Positions 52,710 through 63,095 of a stretch of 64,000 nucleotides of DNA are shown here, in pieces. A model generated the notes under the pieces. That model did no database searches. It saw only the letters and a list, made by a program, of their open reading frames with translations, and was not told where the DNA came from. Origin of the DNA: Dehalococcoidales bacterium (GTDB taxonomy: Bacteria > Chloroflexota > Dehalococcoidia > Dehalococcoidales > UBA5760); assembly GCA_028716225.1 (NCBI GenBank), contig JAQUQE010000004.1, forward strand, positions 107,213 to 171,212, written 5' to 3'. The position numbers and the translations under genes were made by a program. The stretch's first letter is position 1, and every line of letters begins with the position of its first letter.

Positions 52710-53112
52710 CCCCCCGCCTCCTCACTCTTTCTTTAATAAACCCGGTAATCTCCCCGATGGGTGTGCCCGGCCCGAAGACCATGGTGATACCAGCGGCTTC
52801 AAGACCGGGAATATCTTTCCCGGGTATAATGCCACCGCCGATGAAGAGGATATCCCCACCACCCTTCTCCCGAATAAGGCCCACCGTCTTAGGGAACAGA
52901 ACCATATGAGCACCGGACAGGCAGCTTAAGCCGACGACATCAACGTCCTCTTCCAGCGCCGCCTCGGCGATTTGCTCGGGAGTCAGGCGTAATCCGAGGT
53001 AGATCACCTCCATGCCGGCATCCCTTAGTCCCCTGGCCAATACCTTGAGACCCCGGTCGTGACCATCCAACCCCGGCTTGGCAAGCAATACGCGCACCTT
53101 TTTGTCTCTCAT
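52693..53112 (-). CDS. Methylmalonyl-CoA mutase, B12-binding subunit
   Basis: 139 residues. The cobalamin motif reads [19 protein letters not shown] (DxHxxG, with the His that ligates cobalt), followed by [14 protein letters not shown] and [13 protein letters not shown]. It is the separate small subunit; catalysis is by the 540-residue subunit encoded upstream. Confidence 0.95.
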   Translation of the reverse strand: MRDKKVRVLLAKPGLDGHDRGLKVLARGLRDAGMEVIYLGLRLTPEQIAEAALEEDVDVVGLSCLSGAHMVLFPKTVGLIREKGGGDILFIGGGIIPGKDIPGLEAAGITMVFGPGTPIGEITGFIKERVRRRGVDNQD

Positions 53113-53126
53113 TACCTTACCCCTGT

Positions 53127-54749
53127 TTACAGTATGCCTGTCTCCCGGTATTCTCCGAATACAACCCTTAAGGCATCGCTTATCTCTCCGACCGTGGCAT
53201 AGGCCTTGACCGCATCGATCAACGCCGGCATAATGTTCCCATCTCCCCGGGCTGCGACACGCACTCTATTCAGCACTTCACCCACCTTCTGATTATCTCT
53301 CTCCCGCTTCAATCTGCTTAACCTCGATATCTGCCTTTGTTCCACCTCAGGTCCGACCTCGAGAAGCTTCGGCGCAGGCTCGCCGCCCGTGGTAAACCGG
53401 TTCACCCCCACGATAAGCTGTTCACCCGAATCGACCTCCCTCTGGTAGTTGTAGGCCGATGCCGCAATCTCCCTCTGTATGTAGCCCTTCTCGATCGCCT
53501 TCAGTGCGCCGCCCATCTTATCGATTTCATTGATATATCTCATCGCTCCGTCTTCTATCCGGTCGGTCAACCACTCGACGTAGTACGAGCCGCCCAACGG
53601 ATCGACAGTATCGGTAACGCCGCTCTCATGGGCAATAATCTGCTGCGTCCGGAGAGCGACCTGGACCGCCTCCTCACTGGGCAGGGCAAGCGCCTCATCA
53701 AACGAATTGGTGTGCAGCGACTGACAACCCCCCATTACAGCAGCCAGCGCCTGCAGGGTCACTCTCACGATATTATTGAGAGGCTGCTGCCCGGTCAAGG
53801 TAAACCCGTCGGTCTGCACATGGTACCTAAGCATCATCGATTTCGGGTCCTTTGCTCCAAACCTCTCCTTCATAATCCTGGCCCAGATACGCCTCAGCGC
53901 CCTGAACTTAGCCACCTCTTCAAGCAGGTTGGTATAGGCGGCGAAGAAAAAGGAAAAGCGTGGGGCGAAGGAGTCAACGGACATCCCCCTATCTATCATT
54001 GCCTGAACGTAGGCAATACCATTGGCGATGGTGAAGCCGGCTTCCTGGGCAGCAGTAGCTCCGGCCTCCCGCATATGGTAGCCGCTAATGCTAATCGAGT
54101 TCCATTGGGGCATATACTGAGCACAATAGACACAGAGATCGGTGACCAGCCTCATCGAAGGGGCCGGCCCGAAGATATAGGTATTTCTGGCGATGTACTC
54201 CTTCAGGATATCGTTCTGGACGGTACCCCTCAGGCAACTGATATCAGCCCCCTGCTTCTGGGCAGCGGCGGCATACATCGCCAGCAGGATTGGAGCGGTA
54301 GCGTTGATCGTCATCGAGGTGCTCACCTCGGCCAGCGGAATGCCCTCCCAGAGCCTCTCCATATCCTCAAGCGAGTCTATGGCAACGCCGCACCGGCCAA
54401 CCTCTCCGGCGGAAAGCGGATGGTCCGAGTCGTATCCCTCCTGGGTAGGCAGGTGAAAGGCGACGCTGAAGCCAGTCTGTCCCTGCGCGTAGAGGTACTT
54501 GTAGCGATTGTTCGTCTCTTCTACGGTGGCAAATCCGGCATACTGGCGCATCGTCCAGAGCCGGGTCCGGTAGCCGCCGGGCATAATATGCCTGGTATAG
54601 GGGTATTCCCCGGGAAGAGCGATGTCCCCCTGTCTGTCCTTCCCCAAATCGTCCGCGGTGTATACCCTGTTGACCACGGCACCGTCAACCGTGGTCTTGA
54701 ACTCTTTTTTTCTCTCCGGCAGCTCCCGGTTTGCTTTCTTTTCCCCCAT
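53127..54749 (-). CDS. Methylmalonyl-CoA mutase, catalytic subunit
   Basis: 540 residues, the stand-alone N-terminal TIM-barrel part. [20 protein letters not shown] and [18 protein letters not shown] belong to the substrate channel, [13 protein letters not shown] and [16 protein letters not shown] further in. Converts methylmalonyl-CoA and succinyl-CoA by a B12 radical mechanism with the small subunit. ATG after AGGAAAGA. Confidence 0.96.
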   Translation of the reverse strand: MGEKKANRELPERKKEFKTTVDGAVVNRVYTADDLGKDRQGDIALPGEYPYTRHIMPGGYRTRLWTMRQYAGFATVEETNNRYKYLYAQGQTGFSVAFHLPTQEGYDSDHPLSAGEVGRCGVAIDSLEDMERLWEGIPLAEVSTSMTINATAPILLAMYAAAAQKQGADISCLRGTVQNDILKEYIARNTYIFGPAPSMRLVTDLCVYCAQYMPQWNSISISGYHMREAGATAAQEAGFTIANGIAYVQAMIDRGMSVDSFAPRFSFFFAAYTNLLEEVAKFRALRRIWARIMKERFGAKDPKSMMLRYHVQTDGFTLTGQQPLNNIVRVTLQALAAVMGGCQSLHTNSFDEALALPSEEAVQVALRTQQIIAHESGVTDTVDPLGGSYYVEWLTDRIEDGAMRYINEIDKMGGALKAIEKGYIQREIAASAYNYQREVDSGEQLIVGVNRFTTGGEPAPKLLEVGPEVEQRQISRLSRLKRERDNQKVGEVLNRVRVAARGDGNIMPALIDAVKAYATVGEISDALRVVFGEYRETGIL

Positions 54750-54817
54750 TCTTCTTTCCTGTTCGTCAGTTGGGGCTGACCTTTAGACTATTCTTTCCCC
54801 GCGCCGGGCACCTTTTA

Positions 54818-55567
54818 TCAGCGACCTTTGCGCCGCTTTTCTATCGCCCGGTACAGTGCCTCGATCCCGATGTCGTTGATGGCCTGAGCGGTGATAACCT
54901 GCGGCACGGCCTTCGTTCGTCCGGGTGCCACCGCCGCTTTAAGCTGCTCGGCCAGCCTTTCCGCACCCTCGCGGTCGGCCTTGTTAACGACAATAATATC
55001 GGCGATTTCAACTATGCCGGCTTTCATTGCCTGTATATCATCACCCGACTCCGGCACCAGAAGAAGCACAACGACATCGGCTATGCTGCTAATACCCAGC
55101 TCGGTCTGCCCTACTCCCACCGTTTCGATAATGATAATATCCCTGCCGGAGGCAGCCAGCAGCCTCACCGCCGCCTGTACCCCGCCGGATAAGCCGCCCT
55201 GGCTGCCCCTGGTCGCCATGCTACGGATAAAGACACCCTCATCCAGATAGTGCCTCTGCATTCTTACCCGGTCCCCAAGTACGGCACCACCGCTTACCGG
55301 ACTGCTCGGGTCGACTAATATAATCCCCACCGATAGCCCACTGCTCCTGATCACAGCAACCAGCCTGTCGATAAGGGTGCTCTTACCCGCACCGGGCGGC
55401 CCGGTGATCCCGACGCAATATGACTTACCCAGCCGAGGGCGGAGCATCTCCATTACTTCGGGGAAGTGAGGACTGTCATCTTCGGCTAAAGAAATCAGCC
55501 GTGCCAGCGACGGCTTATCGCCGGCGAGCATACCCCCAACCAGTCTGGCGATTTCAGGAGTCATCAA
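54818..55567 (-). CDS. meaB: Methylmalonyl-CoA mutase-associated GTPase MeaB
   Basis: 249 residues, shorter than the ~310-330 common in the family. P-loop GITGPPGAGKSTLIDRLV, ETVGVGQTE switch region and VVNKADREGAERLAEQL (NKxD). Protects and loads the mutase with cofactor. The short C-terminus lacks part of the dimerisation arm. First gene of the operon; TTG 55567 or ATG 55564 starts after AGGGGGCG. Confidence 0.93.
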   Translation of the reverse strand: MMTPEIARLVGGMLAGDKPSLARLISLAEDDSPHFPEVMEMLRPRLGKSYCVGITGPPGAGKSTLIDRLVAVIRSSGLSVGIILVDPSSPVSGGAVLGDRVRMQRHYLDEGVFIRSMATRGSQGGLSGGVQAAVRLLAASGRDIIIIETVGVGQTELGISSIADVVVLLLVPESGDDIQAMKAGIVEIADIIVVNKADREGAERLAEQLKAAVAPGRTKAVPQVITAQAINDIGIEALYRAIEKRRKGR

Positions 55568-55773
55568 TCAGAACACGCCCCCTTGATACATAGAAAATCC
55601 TACTGCTGCCAGAAGAGTATACTATAATTCAATAATACCAATAAAGATTGCGTGCCGGTCCATATCATTAAGCGGTTTATTGCTTCTCCCCGTATAATAT
55701 GCTCACTGGCATTAAGGCATGATATTCCGCTATACTGGAATCCGGGTACTACTCAAATCTCTGGGAGGGGAGC

Positions 55774-56040
55774 TTGAAGAAGGCCGAGGTAAGACCGGAT
55801 AACCGGCAGGTTGTTATCATTGCGGAACGGTGTAAGGAGTGCGGCTTCTGCATCGAGTTCTGCCCCAAGCACATTATCGTCAAGTCTACCGAGATTAACA
55901 GCAAGGGGTATCATCCGGTCCGCCTAAATGATGAAGCGCTGTGCACCAGGTGCGATATCTGCGGGATGATTTGCCCCGACTTCGCTATCTGTGTTGCAGA
56001 CATCGAGAACCAGCAGGAAGAAATCAGAGGTCAGTCATGA
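55774..56040 (+). CDS. korD: 2-oxoacid:ferredoxin oxidoreductase delta subunit (2x 4Fe-4S)
   Basis: 88 residues. Two cluster motifs, CKECGFCIEFCPKH and CTRCDICGMICPD. Carries electrons from the TPP subunit to ferredoxin. TTG start after GGGAGGGGAG. The stop overlaps the korA ATG. Divergent from the mutase operon (206-nt shared upstream region). Confidence 0.94.
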   Translation: MKKAEVRPDNRQVVIIAERCKECGFCIEFCPKHIIVKSTEINSKGYHPVRLNDEALCTRCDICGMICPDFAICVADIENQQEEIRGQS

Positions 56041-57188
56041 CGGAGAGAAAATACATCGCCGGCGAGTTCTTTATGAGCGGAGATGATGCCTGTGCCGAGG
56101 GGGCCATCAGTGCCGGCTGCCGCTTTTTTGCCGGCTATCCTATCACGCCAGCCAGTGAGATTGCGGAAAGGATGTCGGAGCGGCTACCCGAGGTGGCCGG
56201 CACCTATATCCAGATGGAAGATGAACTGGCGTCACTGGCAGCGGTACTGGGGGCATCGTGGGGCGGCGTCAAGGCAATGACGGCTACCTCTGGACCCGGT
56301 TTTAGTCTGATGATGGAAAACATTGGCCTGGGGATTATGACGGAGACCCCCTGCGTCATCGTGGACGTACAGCGCGGCAGCCCATCAACCGGCCTGCCGA
56401 CATTGACCGGTCAGGGTGATATGATGCAGGCGCGCTGGGGCAGCCACGGCTCCTATAGTATTATCGCCCTATCACCTGATTCCCCGCAAGAGCTCTACGA
56501 CCTGACGATAAGAGCGTTCAACCTGTCCGAAAAATACCGCCTGCCGGTCCTGGTTATGACCGAAGCCGCTACCGGACATATGTACGAAAAGGTGGTCATC
56601 CCTCCGATGAATGAGATAGAAGTGGTACACCGGCGCAAGCCCGCCGTCTCCGCCGGGGAATACCTGCCTTTTAAACCGGATGCCGACCTGGTTCCCCCGA
56701 TGGCAAACGCCGGGGAAGGTTACCGGGTGCATATTACGGGATTGACCCACGATGAGCGGGGGTACCCGGCGATGACCGCCGAGGCTCAGGACAGGCTGGT
56801 GAGGCGCCTGGTAGACAAGATCGAACGGAATAGAGATGATATCATTGACCTGGAGGAGGATAGGATAGACGGTGCTGAGGTAGTGGTCTGCTCCTACGGC
56901 ATATCGGCACGGGTTTCACGCATTGCTGTCGAGCAGGCTCGGTCCGAAGGCATCCGGGTCGGCATGCTGAGGTTAATTACCGTCTGGCCTTTCCCTGAAG
57001 ACAGGATCAGGGATATTTCAGAACAGGTCAGAGCTTTTGTAGTGCCCGAGATCAACTACGGGCAGATATCCCTGGAGGTGGAGCGCTGCGCCTGCGGTAG
57101 GACAAAGACGGTGCTGGTGCCGCATATGGGTGGCGGGGTACACTCTCCGGGGACAATCTTAGAAGCTATCAAGCAGGTGGCGAGATGA
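56037..57188 (+). CDS. korA: 2-oxoacid:ferredoxin oxidoreductase alpha subunit
   Basis: 383 residues from ATG 56037. GDDACAEGAISAGCRFFAGYPITPASEIAER is split over the N-terminal pyrimidine domain; EDELASLAAVLGASWGG and TATSGPGFSLMMENIGLG follow, as in KorA. The best match by arrangement is 2-oxoglutarate:ferredoxin oxidoreductase; other 2-oxoacids are possible. A longer reading from 55941 would overlap korD and is not supported. Confidence 0.94.
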   Translation: MTERKYIAGEFFMSGDDACAEGAISAGCRFFAGYPITPASEIAERMSERLPEVAGTYIQMEDELASLAAVLGASWGGVKAMTATSGPGFSLMMENIGLGIMTETPCVIVDVQRGSPSTGLPTLTGQGDMMQARWGSHGSYSIIALSPDSPQELYDLTIRAFNLSEKYRLPVLVMTEAATGHMYEKVVIPPMNEIEVVHRRKPAVSAGEYLPFKPDADLVPPMANAGEGYRVHITGLTHDERGYPAMTAEAQDRLVRRLVDKIERNRDDIIDLEEDRIDGAEVVVCSYGISARVSRIAVEQARSEGIRVGMLRLITVWPFPEDRIRDISEQVRAFVVPEINYGQISLEVERCACGRTKTVLVPHMGGGVHSPGTILEAIKQVAR

Positions 57189-57967
57189 ACAAGGCTACCA
57201 CAAATGGAGCAGGTCACCCACTGGACCCTTATCTGAGGGCAGAGCGGATGCCTCATATCTGGTGCTCCGGCTGCGGCCTGGGCCTGGTGGTAAACTGCTT
57301 CTTAAGGGGGCTGATTCAATCCAGGCTCGCGTTGGATAAGGTCGTCGTAGTTTCGGGAATAGGTTGCGCCGGCAGGGCAGCCGGCTATATCAATCTGGAC
57401 TCATTCCACACCACTCACGGCCGAGCCATACCATTTGCTACCGGGTTAAAGCTGTCCAACCCGGAGTTAAAGGTCGTGGTGATAAGCGGTGACGGCGACC
57501 TGACCGCTATCGGGGGGAACCACCTTATTCATGCCGCCCGCCGCAACGTTGATATCACAGTACTTTGCATCAATAACTTTATCTACGGGATGACCGGAGG
57601 GCAGGTCGGACCGACGACGCCACTGACGGCACGGACAACTACCTCGGTGGGAGGAAACATAGATCAGCCGTTTAATATCCCTTATCTGGCAGCGGCCAGC
57701 GGAGCTGCCTATGTAGCTCGGTGGACAACGGCGCAGGTCATCAGACTACAAAAGAGTATTACCGAAGCATTGCTCAAGAACGGGTTCAGCCTCATCGAGA
57801 TAATTACTCCCTGCCCGACCTATTACGGGCGGATGAACAAGCAGAGGACCGGGCTGGAGCAAATGAAATACTACCGCGACAACAGTATCGTCAAGTCCGG
57901 AATCGACCCCAAGCACGCCGGCATTGAGTTTAACGGGCCGATAATTGTGGGGAGGTTTGTTGACTAG
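57185..57967 (+). CDS. korB: 2-oxoacid:ferredoxin oxidoreductase beta subunit (TPP-binding)
   Basis: 260 residues. IWCSGCGLGLVVNCFLRGL starts the TPP domain; VVISGDGDLTAIGGNHLIHA is the TPP/Mg motif (GDGx~25N, ending CINNFIYGMTGGQVGPTTP). Overlaps korA by 4 nt. Confidence 0.95.
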   Translation: MNKATTNGAGHPLDPYLRAERMPHIWCSGCGLGLVVNCFLRGLIQSRLALDKVVVVSGIGCAGRAAGYINLDSFHTTHGRAIPFATGLKLSNPELKVVVISGDGDLTAIGGNHLIHAARRNVDITVLCINNFIYGMTGGQVGPTTPLTARTTTSVGGNIDQPFNIPYLAAASGAAYVARWTTAQVIRLQKSITEALLKNGFSLIEIITPCPTYYGRMNKQRTGLEQMKYYRDNSIVKSGIDPKHAGIEFNGPIIVGRFVD

Positions 57968-58013
57968 ACCCAGATACTGACTGTTTCCTGTTATTCTGGG
58001 CCCGGGGGATAAT

Positions 58014-58565
58014 ATGATGGCGAAGCGGGAGGAAATAAGGTTATGCGGATATGGCGGCCAGGGTATTATACTGGCTGGTCATATCATCGGGCAGGCAGCA
58101 TCCATATTTGAGCATAAATATGCCACCTACATCCGAGACTATGGCCCAGAGGCAAGAGGCGGTACCTGCCGGGCCGACCTGGTTATCTCTGATGAAGAGG
58201 TGGTTTATCCCTATATCAGTGCCCCTTCCGTTCTGGTGGCGATGTCCCAGCAGGCCTATGATAAATACCATATTGAAAACAACGAGGATGCCCTGGTAAT
58301 CATCGATGATGGCCTGGTCAAACCGGTACCGAACAAACACAGGGTTCTGGCAATACCGGCCAGGCGAATCGCCGAGGAATTGGGCAGGGTGATGGTAGCT
58401 AACATCGTAATGCTAGGATTCCTCACCGCCGTAACCGATATTGCTACTGCCGATTCAATGAAGAAGTCCCTCATGGCTACTGTTCCCAAGGGAACGGAAG
58501 ATCTGAATATGGAGGCATTTGAGAGAGGCTACGCTTACGGCCTGAAGAAAGCAGGCAGAGACTGA
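58014..58565 (+). CDS. korC: 2-oxoacid:ferredoxin oxidoreductase gamma subunit
   Basis: 183 residues. EIRLCGYGGQGIILAGHIIGQAAS and SYGPEARGG-like DYGPEARGGTCRADLVIS are diagnostic. Completes the four-subunit complex that links CoA and CO2 chemistry to ferredoxin. GGGGGAT precedes the tandem ATGs. Confidence 0.95.
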   Translation: MMAKREEIRLCGYGGQGIILAGHIIGQAASIFEHKYATYIRDYGPEARGGTCRADLVISDEEVVYPYISAPSVLVAMSQQAYDKYHIENNEDALVIIDDGLVKPVPNKHRVLAIPARRIAEELGRVMVANIVMLGFLTAVTDIATADSMKKSLMATVPKGTEDLNMEAFERGYAYGLKKAGRD

Positions 58566-58716
58566 CACTTGCCCAGTGGTGAATCAGGATAGATACTTTA
58601 GCTTGGCTAATTGGCCTCCTCATTTTCTTTCCCGTATTTTTTCTCTTTCTCTATTTAATATTCAGCTTGAGCCCAAAAAACCCGACAAAACATGTAATTG
58701 GGGGGCAGACGGGTGG

Positions 58717-58722
58717 TATAAT
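58717..58722 (+). promoter_or_regulatory. Extended -10 promoter of amrS
   Basis: TGGTATAAT with the -10 hexamer at 58717-58722. It lies inside the longest possible amrS reading frame (TTG 58667), so translation must start downstream, at GTG 58745 or 58754. Confidence 0.5.
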
Positions 58723-58744
58723 TAGCCTAAAGGGCAAAAGCAGG

Positions 58745-59797
58745 GTGACAGCCGTGCACGAGGCAATGCTCTACGACAAGCTGGGGGAGCAGAGGGTAAG
58801 GTGCAATACCTGTCAGTGGCGCTGTATCATTAACCCGGGCATGTTCGGCGTCTGCCGTATTTACCGGAACCAGGACGGCACACTCTATAACCTTAATTAT
58901 GCCAGCGTCTCTTCATTGGCCGCTGACCCCATTGAAAAGAAACCGCTGTTCCACTTCTTTCCGGGAAGCTTGGCCCTGTCTCTAGGCAGCTGGGGATGTA
59001 ACTTTCACTGTCTGGACTGCCAGAACTGGAAAATTTCCTGCCCGGAGCCCCCCCAGTATTGTCATACTCAACGCCAGGTTCTGCCGGAGGAGGCAGTGGC
59101 AATGGCAAAAAGCCACCACTGCGCTGGTATTGCCTGGACATACAATGAACCGAGCATATGGTTCGAGTATACCCTTGACTCAGCCCGGCTGGCTAAGAAG
59201 AACAACCTGTATACCGTCTATGTCACCAACGGCTATCTCACCCCTGAGGCGCTGGATACCATCGGTCCCTATCTGGATGTCTGGCGTGTCGACATTAAGG
59301 GTTTCTCCGATTCCCTGTACCGTAGCCTGGCTAGGATCAAAAACTGGCGGGGTATTCTCAAAGTCGCCCGACGGGCAAAGGACAGGTGGCGGATGCACGT
59401 TGAGGTAGTCACCAACATTATTCCCACCATGAATGACGACGATAAACAGCTCCGGGGAATCGCCAGCTGGATACGAGAGGAACTGGGTGAGCTAACGCCC
59501 TGGCACGTGACCCGTTTCTACCCCAACTATAATCTAACTCACCTTCCACCAACACCACTTACCACCTTGGAGCATGCCTGTGACATCGGCAGAGAAACCG
59601 GCCTCAAGTTTGTTTATGTTGGTAATGTGCCAGGACACCGCAGCGAAAGTACCTTCTGCTACTCATGTGATAAACCGGTTGTGGAGAGGGTAGGCTATCA
59701 GGCAAAGGTAGTCGGGCTGGCAGATTCAAGGTGCCGGTCCTGCGGGGCAGAGCTTAACTTCAGGACATCCGGGGGAAAGGAGGAATATCGTGGTTAG
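58745..59797 (+). CDS. amrS: AmmeMemoRadiSam system radical SAM enzyme
   Basis: 350 residues from GTG 58745. N-terminal [18 protein letters not shown] and radical SAM cluster motif [12 protein letters not shown] (Cx3Cx2C) are typical; [15 protein letters not shown] and [13 protein letters not shown] belong to the barrel. A Cys-rich C-terminus ([14 protein letters not shown]...CRSCG) forms a zinc ribbon. Works with the Memo and AMMECR1 domains encoded next; the product of the system is not firmly known. Overlaps the next gene by 8 nt. Confidence 0.92.
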   Translation: MTAVHEAMLYDKLGEQRVRCNTCQWRCIINPGMFGVCRIYRNQDGTLYNLNYASVSSLAADPIEKKPLFHFFPGSLALSLGSWGCNFHCLDCQNWKISCPEPPQYCHTQRQVLPEEAVAMAKSHHCAGIAWTYNEPSIWFEYTLDSARLAKKNNLYTVYVTNGYLTPEALDTIGPYLDVWRVDIKGFSDSLYRSLARIKNWRGILKVARRAKDRWRMHVEVVTNIIPTMNDDDKQLRGIASWIREELGELTPWHVTRFYPNYNLTHLPPTPLTTLEHACDIGRETGLKFVYVGNVPGHRSESTFCYSCDKPVVERVGYQAKVVGLADSRCRSCGAELNFRTSGGKEEYRG

Positions 59798-61097
59798 GCA
59801 TCCCGTTGTCGCCGGGCAATTCTACCCGGCTCAAGCCTCCCGGCTTAGCCGGATTATTTCCGGGATGGTTGATGATCAAGCGGAGAAAGAAGATGTAATC
59901 GGCGTGGTCTCACCCCATGCCGGCTATCCGTACTCAGGACCGGTCGCCGCCGCCGCTATTTCCCGAATCAAATTTAAGGACACCTTTGTTATCTTAGGAC
60001 CCAATCATACCGGTATGGGAAAGGCTCTCAGCATCATGACCGTGGGTAGCTGGGAAACGCCTCTGGGTAGTATCGAGATTGATACTGAACTGGCCGGGCA
60101 GATATTGACTGATTCCAGATATCTGGAAGAGGATGATAAATCGCACCAGTACGAGCACTCCATTGAGGTACAGATACCATTCTTACAGTATTTTAGCAAG
60201 GACTTCAGGATAGTGCCTGTCGCATTCTCTTATCACAGCCCTGCCGCCTATAAGGATGTCGGTAGGGCAATCGCCCGGGCGGTTAAAGACACGGAGAAAG
60301 GGGTGGTAATCATAGCCTCGAGTGATATGACTCACTACGAGCCGCAAGAGTCGGCCAGGCAGAAGGACAATAAGGCTATTGAAGCGATACTGGATCTGGA
60401 CGAGGATGAACTCCTGAGGCGGGTTGATGAGTTCGGTATCTCGATGTGCGGCTACGCTCCGACGGTGGCTCTCATTACTGCTGCCAAGGCACTGGGGGCA
60501 ACCAGGGCTGAGCTGGTCAGATACCAGACCAGCGGCGATGTCACCGGGGACTACTCCTCCGTAGTCGGCTACGCAGCCATAACAATCAAGGGTATGTCCC
60601 CGCTGGCTAAACTGGCTAAGATGGCTGTGGAGACCTATGTCAGAGATGGAGAGACTCTAAAGCCCGAAGAACTTACCGCCGAGATGAAGGAGAGAGCAGG
60701 GGTGTTTGTCTCCATCCATAAGCTCGGGAATTTGAGGGGATGTATCGGCACCTTTGAACCCGATACCGAGAATGTGGCCGAGGAGACCATCGTCAATGCG
60801 GTAAGCTCTGCAACCAGGGACCCCCGTTTCTCACCAATTAGCCCCGGTGAGCTAAAAGACCTTGACTATAATGTGGATGTTCTTACTACTCCGGAGCCGG
60901 TGGAGGGTAAAGACCAGCTTAACCCTAAGGAATATGGAGTTATCGTTGAGTCCGGCCTCAGGAGGGGGCTGCTTTTGCCTGACCTGGAGGGGGTTGACAG
61001 TGTGGACTACCAGATTAGTATCTGCCGCCAGAAGGCCGGGATACTGCCTGACGAGCCGGTAAAACTTTACCGCTTCCGGGTAAAACGGTATAAATAA
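59790..61097 (+). CDS. AmrB-AmrA fusion (MEMO1-like plus AMMECR1-like)
   Basis: 435 residues. Residues 1-~265 are MEMO-like with metal-site His residues in [46 protein letters not shown] and SSDMTHYE. Residues ~270-435 are AMMECR1 with [12 protein letters not shown] and [10 protein letters not shown]. The two proteins separate in many genomes are one chain here, which supports a physical complex with AmrS. GTG start inside amrS. Confidence 0.93.
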   Translation: MVRHPVVAGQFYPAQASRLSRIISGMVDDQAEKEDVIGVVSPHAGYPYSGPVAAAAISRIKFKDTFVILGPNHTGMGKALSIMTVGSWETPLGSIEIDTELAGQILTDSRYLEEDDKSHQYEHSIEVQIPFLQYFSKDFRIVPVAFSYHSPAAYKDVGRAIARAVKDTEKGVVIIASSDMTHYEPQESARQKDNKAIEAILDLDEDELLRRVDEFGISMCGYAPTVALITAAKALGATRAELVRYQTSGDVTGDYSSVVGYAAITIKGMSPLAKLAKMAVETYVRDGETLKPEELTAEMKERAGVFVSIHKLGNLRGCIGTFEPDTENVAEETIVNAVSSATRDPRFSPISPGELKDLDYNVDVLTTPEPVEGKDQLNPKEYGVIVESGLRRGLLLPDLEGVDSVDYQISICRQKAGILPDEPVKLYRFRVKRYK

Positions 61098-61227
61098 CCA
61101 CTAATAACCAGGGAGAGGGGACTTATCCCTAAAGACTGAATTACTACCCATCTTTCTGAGATGATGATGAGCGGTCCGGCATGATATTATCGGCCGGTTA
61201 TCGCCGTTTAGGCGACAGGAGGGTGCT

Positions 61228-62586
61228 ATGGATATGTTTGAGCAGAAATCTAATGAAAAAAAGGACATGGAGGCACCGCTGGCCACCCGGATGAGGCCAA
61301 CAACCTTCAGCGACTTCGTTGGTCAGGAGCACCTTATCGGCAGCGGCCGTGTCTTGCGTAAGGCTATCGAGACAGGTAAGATACCCTCGATTATCCTGTG
61401 GGGGCCACCGGGCAGCGGCAAGACTACATTAGCCTACATTATCGCCGATTCCACCGAGTCACACTTCAGCCCGATCAGCGCCGTCAATGCCGGCGTAGCT
61501 GACCTGCGACGCATCATAGAAGAGGCCAAGGAACGCCACAAGATTCTCCAGAAGCAGACGATACTCTTCATCGATGAGATTCACCGTTTCAATAAGGCCC
61601 AGCAGGACGCCATACTGCCCTATGTTGAGGACGGTACGGTTGTCCTCATCGGCGCTACCACGGAAAATCCGTCCTTTGAGGTCATCTCCGCCCTCATATC
61701 ACGGTGTCAGGTTCTTACCCTTAATCCACTTACCGAAGACGAGATTCAACTGATAATCCTAAGAGCGCTCAAGGACACGATACGTGGTTTGGGTGCGCTA
61801 AACATCGAGATAGACAAGGATGCTCTGCACCATCTTATCGCTGCCTCCAATAACGATGCCCGGGTGGCTCTTAATAGCCTGGAGATGGCGGCCATGGCAA
61901 CACCGCCTGACGCCGACGGTAAGCACCACATTTCTCTGGCAACCATCGAGGATGCCATCCAACACCGGGCACTACGCTACGACAAGGATGGCGAAGTCCA
62001 CTATAACACCATATCCGCCCTGCACAAGTCGATGCGCGGCTCGGACCCGGATGCCACATTGTACTGGCTGGCACGTATGCTGGAAGCGGGAGAAGACCCC
62101 CTCTATATTGCCCGCCGCCTAATCCGCTTCGCCTCGGAAGATGTCGGGATGGCCGACCCCCAGGCGCTGGTGGTCGCTATAGCAGCCCAGCAGGCGGTTC
62201 ATTTCCTCGGTATGCCTGAGGGCAACCTTGCCCTGGCCGAGGCTGCTGTCTACCTGGCTACCTCTGCCAAGAGCAACTCCTTATATCAGGCATATTCCAG
62301 AGTCCAGGAAGAGGTCAGACAGAGCTCTAATGAGCCGGTGCCACTACACCTGCGCAATCCGGTGACGCCTCTAATGAAAGATGAGGGCTACGGCAAGGGG
62401 TATAAATATGCCCATGACTACCCCGGCCACTTCGTCATGCAACAGAACCTGCCCGATTCCCTGCAGGGCAAACACTACTACATTCCGAGCGACCAGGGTT
62501 ACGAAAAGAAGATTATCGACCGTCTCAAATCCTGGTGGCGTGACTTCGGAAAGCCGTCCGAGACTAAGGAAACCGGAGATTACTGA
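61228..62586 (+). CDS. rarA: Replication-associated recombination ATPase RarA (MgsA)
   Basis: 452 residues. AAA+ domain with Walker A LWGPPGSGKTTLAYIIA, Walker B ILFIDEIHRFNK and sensor 1 GATTENPSF; C-terminal tetramerisation domain (KSMRGSDPDATLYWLARML; NPVTPLMKDEGYGKGYKYAHD). Acts at stalled replication forks. ATG 61228 follows GGAGGGTG. Confidence 0.96.
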   Translation: MDMFEQKSNEKKDMEAPLATRMRPTTFSDFVGQEHLIGSGRVLRKAIETGKIPSIILWGPPGSGKTTLAYIIADSTESHFSPISAVNAGVADLRRIIEEAKERHKILQKQTILFIDEIHRFNKAQQDAILPYVEDGTVVLIGATTENPSFEVISALISRCQVLTLNPLTEDEIQLIILRALKDTIRGLGALNIEIDKDALHHLIAASNNDARVALNSLEMAAMATPPDADGKHHISLATIEDAIQHRALRYDKDGEVHYNTISALHKSMRGSDPDATLYWLARMLEAGEDPLYIARRLIRFASEDVGMADPQALVVAIAAQQAVHFLGMPEGNLALAEAAVYLATSAKSNSLYQAYSRVQEEVRQSSNEPVPLHLRNPVTPLMKDEGYGKGYKYAHDYPGHFVMQQNLPDSLQGKHYYIPSDQGYEKKIIDRLKSWWRDFGKPSETKETGDY

Positions 62587-62670
62587 GCCTGACTAACGCC
62601 GCCTTGATGATTACTTTTACACATCAAAAGGGCTTCAGGCGCTGTTCCATGGGACAGTTTTATCTAAATT

Positions 62671-62738
62671 GTTTAGGAAATATTTAGAAAGCGGGGGAAA
62701 TATTTAGTTTTTGTTTAGATCTTTTGCGGTACTATAGC
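62671..62738 (+). promoter_or_regulatory. Four TTTAG repeats upstream of the Thr-rich membrane protein
   Basis: TTTAG units start at 62671, 62682, 62702 and 62713 (spacings 11, 20, 11). The first pair, read on the minus strand, matches TTTCTAAAYATTTTCTAAAC of the other two operators with one change. TATAGC (62733-62738) is a possible -10, 20 nt after the last repeat start, so the distance differs from the other two loci. Confidence 0.55.
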
Positions 62739-62804
62739 AGATAACAAAGCGCCGGGGAGCGTGAGCCTCTAGTAGTTCAAGTAAGGGTTTAGAGAAGGGT
62801 AAGA

Positions 62805-63095
62805 GTGATTACCACTGTTGTTACGGCAGCAACTATAACGACTATTACTACAGTTACTACCACTACGGTTACTACTGTCGCTACGGTACTTGCTATGGGG
62901 CTCGGGGCCGCGGTAGGCATAGTAGCGATCGTTGGTTTTGGTATTCTCTTGGGTACCAAAGAACTAGCCGGTGCGGTACGGACTCGCTCCGGTGCTTCGC
63001 TGCGAATGACCAGGTTCCTCAGTGTTGGTATCTGGCCGCTGGCAATAGCCTTCGGTGTTTTTGTCGCCACCAGAGTTATTGAGATAGTAGCTTAA
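62805..63095 (+). CDS. Thr/Val-rich small membrane protein
   Basis: 96 residues. The first ~27 residues consist almost only of Thr, Val, Ala and Ile (TITTVTTTTVTTVATV), encoded by near-repeats of ACT and GTT codons. Two membrane helices follow (about 28-50 and 70-92), separated by an Arg-containing loop (RTRSGASLR). GTG start after GAAGGG. Its 3' end overlaps the convergent CPBP gene by 4 nt. Function unknown. Confidence 0.7.
   Translation: MITTVVTAATITTITTVTTTTVTTVATVLAMGLGAAVGIVAIVGFGILLGTKELAGAVRTRSGASLRMTRFLSVGIWPLAIAFGVFVATRVIEIVA

Noticed and set aside
53337..54779. A 480-codon open frame on the plus strand opposite the methylmalonyl-CoA mutase gene
   Set aside because: It is fully antisense to a certain gene, has no domain pattern, and reflects the codon bias of the GC-rich opposite strand.
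55941..56036. Longer KorA starting inside korD
   Set aside because: The extra residues are the shifted frame of the ferredoxin; ATG 56037 overlaps the korD stop and gives the normal N-terminus.
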